A DNA stretch of 64,000 nucleotides from Phascolarctobacterium succinatutens CAG:287 (GTDB lineage: Bacteria; Bacillota; Negativicutes; Acidaminococcales; Acidaminococcaceae), in assembly GCF_000434895.1 (NCBI RefSeq), contig NZ_FR892793.1, positions 1-64,000 of the forward strand, written 5' to 3'. Below, piece by piece: positions 63,685 through 64,000 of this stretch (the stretch's first letter is position 1; every line of letters starts with the position of its first letter). Both the position numbers and the translations under genes were made by a program. The notes below the pieces were generated by a model that was not told where the DNA came from, made no database searches, and worked only from the letters and a program-made list of their open reading frames with translations.

Positions 63685-64000
63685 TTATTTATTATAAAAA
63701 TTTGTGATAGCGGTCATGAGGCCGTCGATTGTATATTCAGCGGCATTGATAGCCGGAGTATAGCCATGCTTTTTCAGGGTATCTGCGGTTACAGGGCCGA
63801 TGGCAGCCAGAGCAGCCTTGTTCAGCAGTTCCTTCTTATCGCCGAGAACCTCCAGCAGGTTGGTTACGGTGCTGCTGCTGGTGAAGGTTACGATGCTTAC
63901 TTCGCCGCTTTCTAGAGCTTCGATAAGCTCATTCTTGTTTTCGCAGTCGGCAACGGTTTCGTAAGCAGTTACGACGTCAACGATGGCACCGATTTTGCGC
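63685..64000 (-). CDS. hemD: Uroporphyrinogen-III synthase, C-terminal part (runs off the window end)
   Basis: An open frame on the minus strand runs from the window edge to a TAA at 63685-63687. The visible 104 residues include [29 protein letters not shown] and [18 protein letters not shown], the last two typical of HemD C-terminal domains. HemD closes hydroxymethylbilane to the type III ring. In Firmicutes hemD is often fused to the uroporphyrinogen methyltransferase; the upstream part is outside the window, so a fusion cannot be excluded. Confidence 0.85.
   Translation of the reverse strand, partial: RKIGAIVDVVTAYETVADCENKNELIEALESGEVSIVTFTSSSTVTNLLEVLGDKKELLNKAALAAIGPVTADTLKKHGYTPAINAAEYTIDGLMTAITNFYNK

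Overview
The window looks like chromosomal DNA of a low-to-mid GC Firmicute, most likely a Negativicute of the Acidaminococcaceae type (Phascolarctobacterium or Acidaminococcus-like). This is inferred from gene content: a SpoVD-type PASTA transpeptidase beside FtsW, a BofA homologue, FakA/DegV, a HydE maturase, GluQ-RS, a C5-type haem pathway with HemL, and clear Gram-positive-style promoters and ribosome-binding sites. No 16S gene is present, so the genus is a guess.

Layout. 0-10.5 kb: housekeeping genes (gluQ, a DUF697-like protein, trmB, ftsW, a class B PBP, the one-carbon pair fhs and folD, a VanZ-like protein, bioB). 10.5-18.5 kb: an AT-rich accessory island between bioB and a sensor kinase, bounded by near-identical terminator-like repeats. 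It holds a Sau3AI/MutH-type restriction enzyme, a C5 cytosine methyltransferase, a Vsr-type nick endonuclease, a small protein under a consensus promoter, a GHKL (MutL/MORC-like) ATPase, and two unfamiliar proteins translated with it. This is the most likely place for an undescribed system. 18.6-31.5 kb: hybrid histidine kinase plus separate HPt protein, crcB, an AAA-like/PD-(D/E)XK protein, an EamA transporter, a TtcA-like protein, pcrA, ligA and an AGCS symporter. 31.7-36.3 kb: three tandem FAD-linked oxidase (GlcD-type) paralogues with a palindromic MITE-like element between the first two. 36.4-46.8 kb: an XRE regulator, tandem UspA, tRNA-Ser(GGA), SRP RNA, a sirohaem sulfite/nitrite reductase, dnaX-ybaB-recR-bofA, a dicarboxylate symporter, a CoA-type Nudix hydrolase and an LCP protein. 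46.8-54.3 kb: a very short predicted transcript, degV-fakA-fur, a WalJ-type hydrolase, an HtrA protease, a disrupted rlmH, and an AlbA_2-type regulator between two long direct repeats. 54.3-64 kb: rubrerythrin; minus-strand nifS-hydE-mnmA; cysK; an IscR-type regulator; a DnaA-box cluster; an ECF-type membrane protein; and minus-strand hemD(partial)-hemB-hemL, with hemL broken.

Two essential-type genes (rlmH, hemL) are frame-broken by the same kind of lesion: a 28-32 nt degenerate copy inserted right after a GGCGG run. This looks more like a shared assembly or read-error artefact than decay. Several intergenic regions share the palindrome TGTATACA, suggesting one unidentified regulator. All functional names rest on motifs read by eye; no database search was run.
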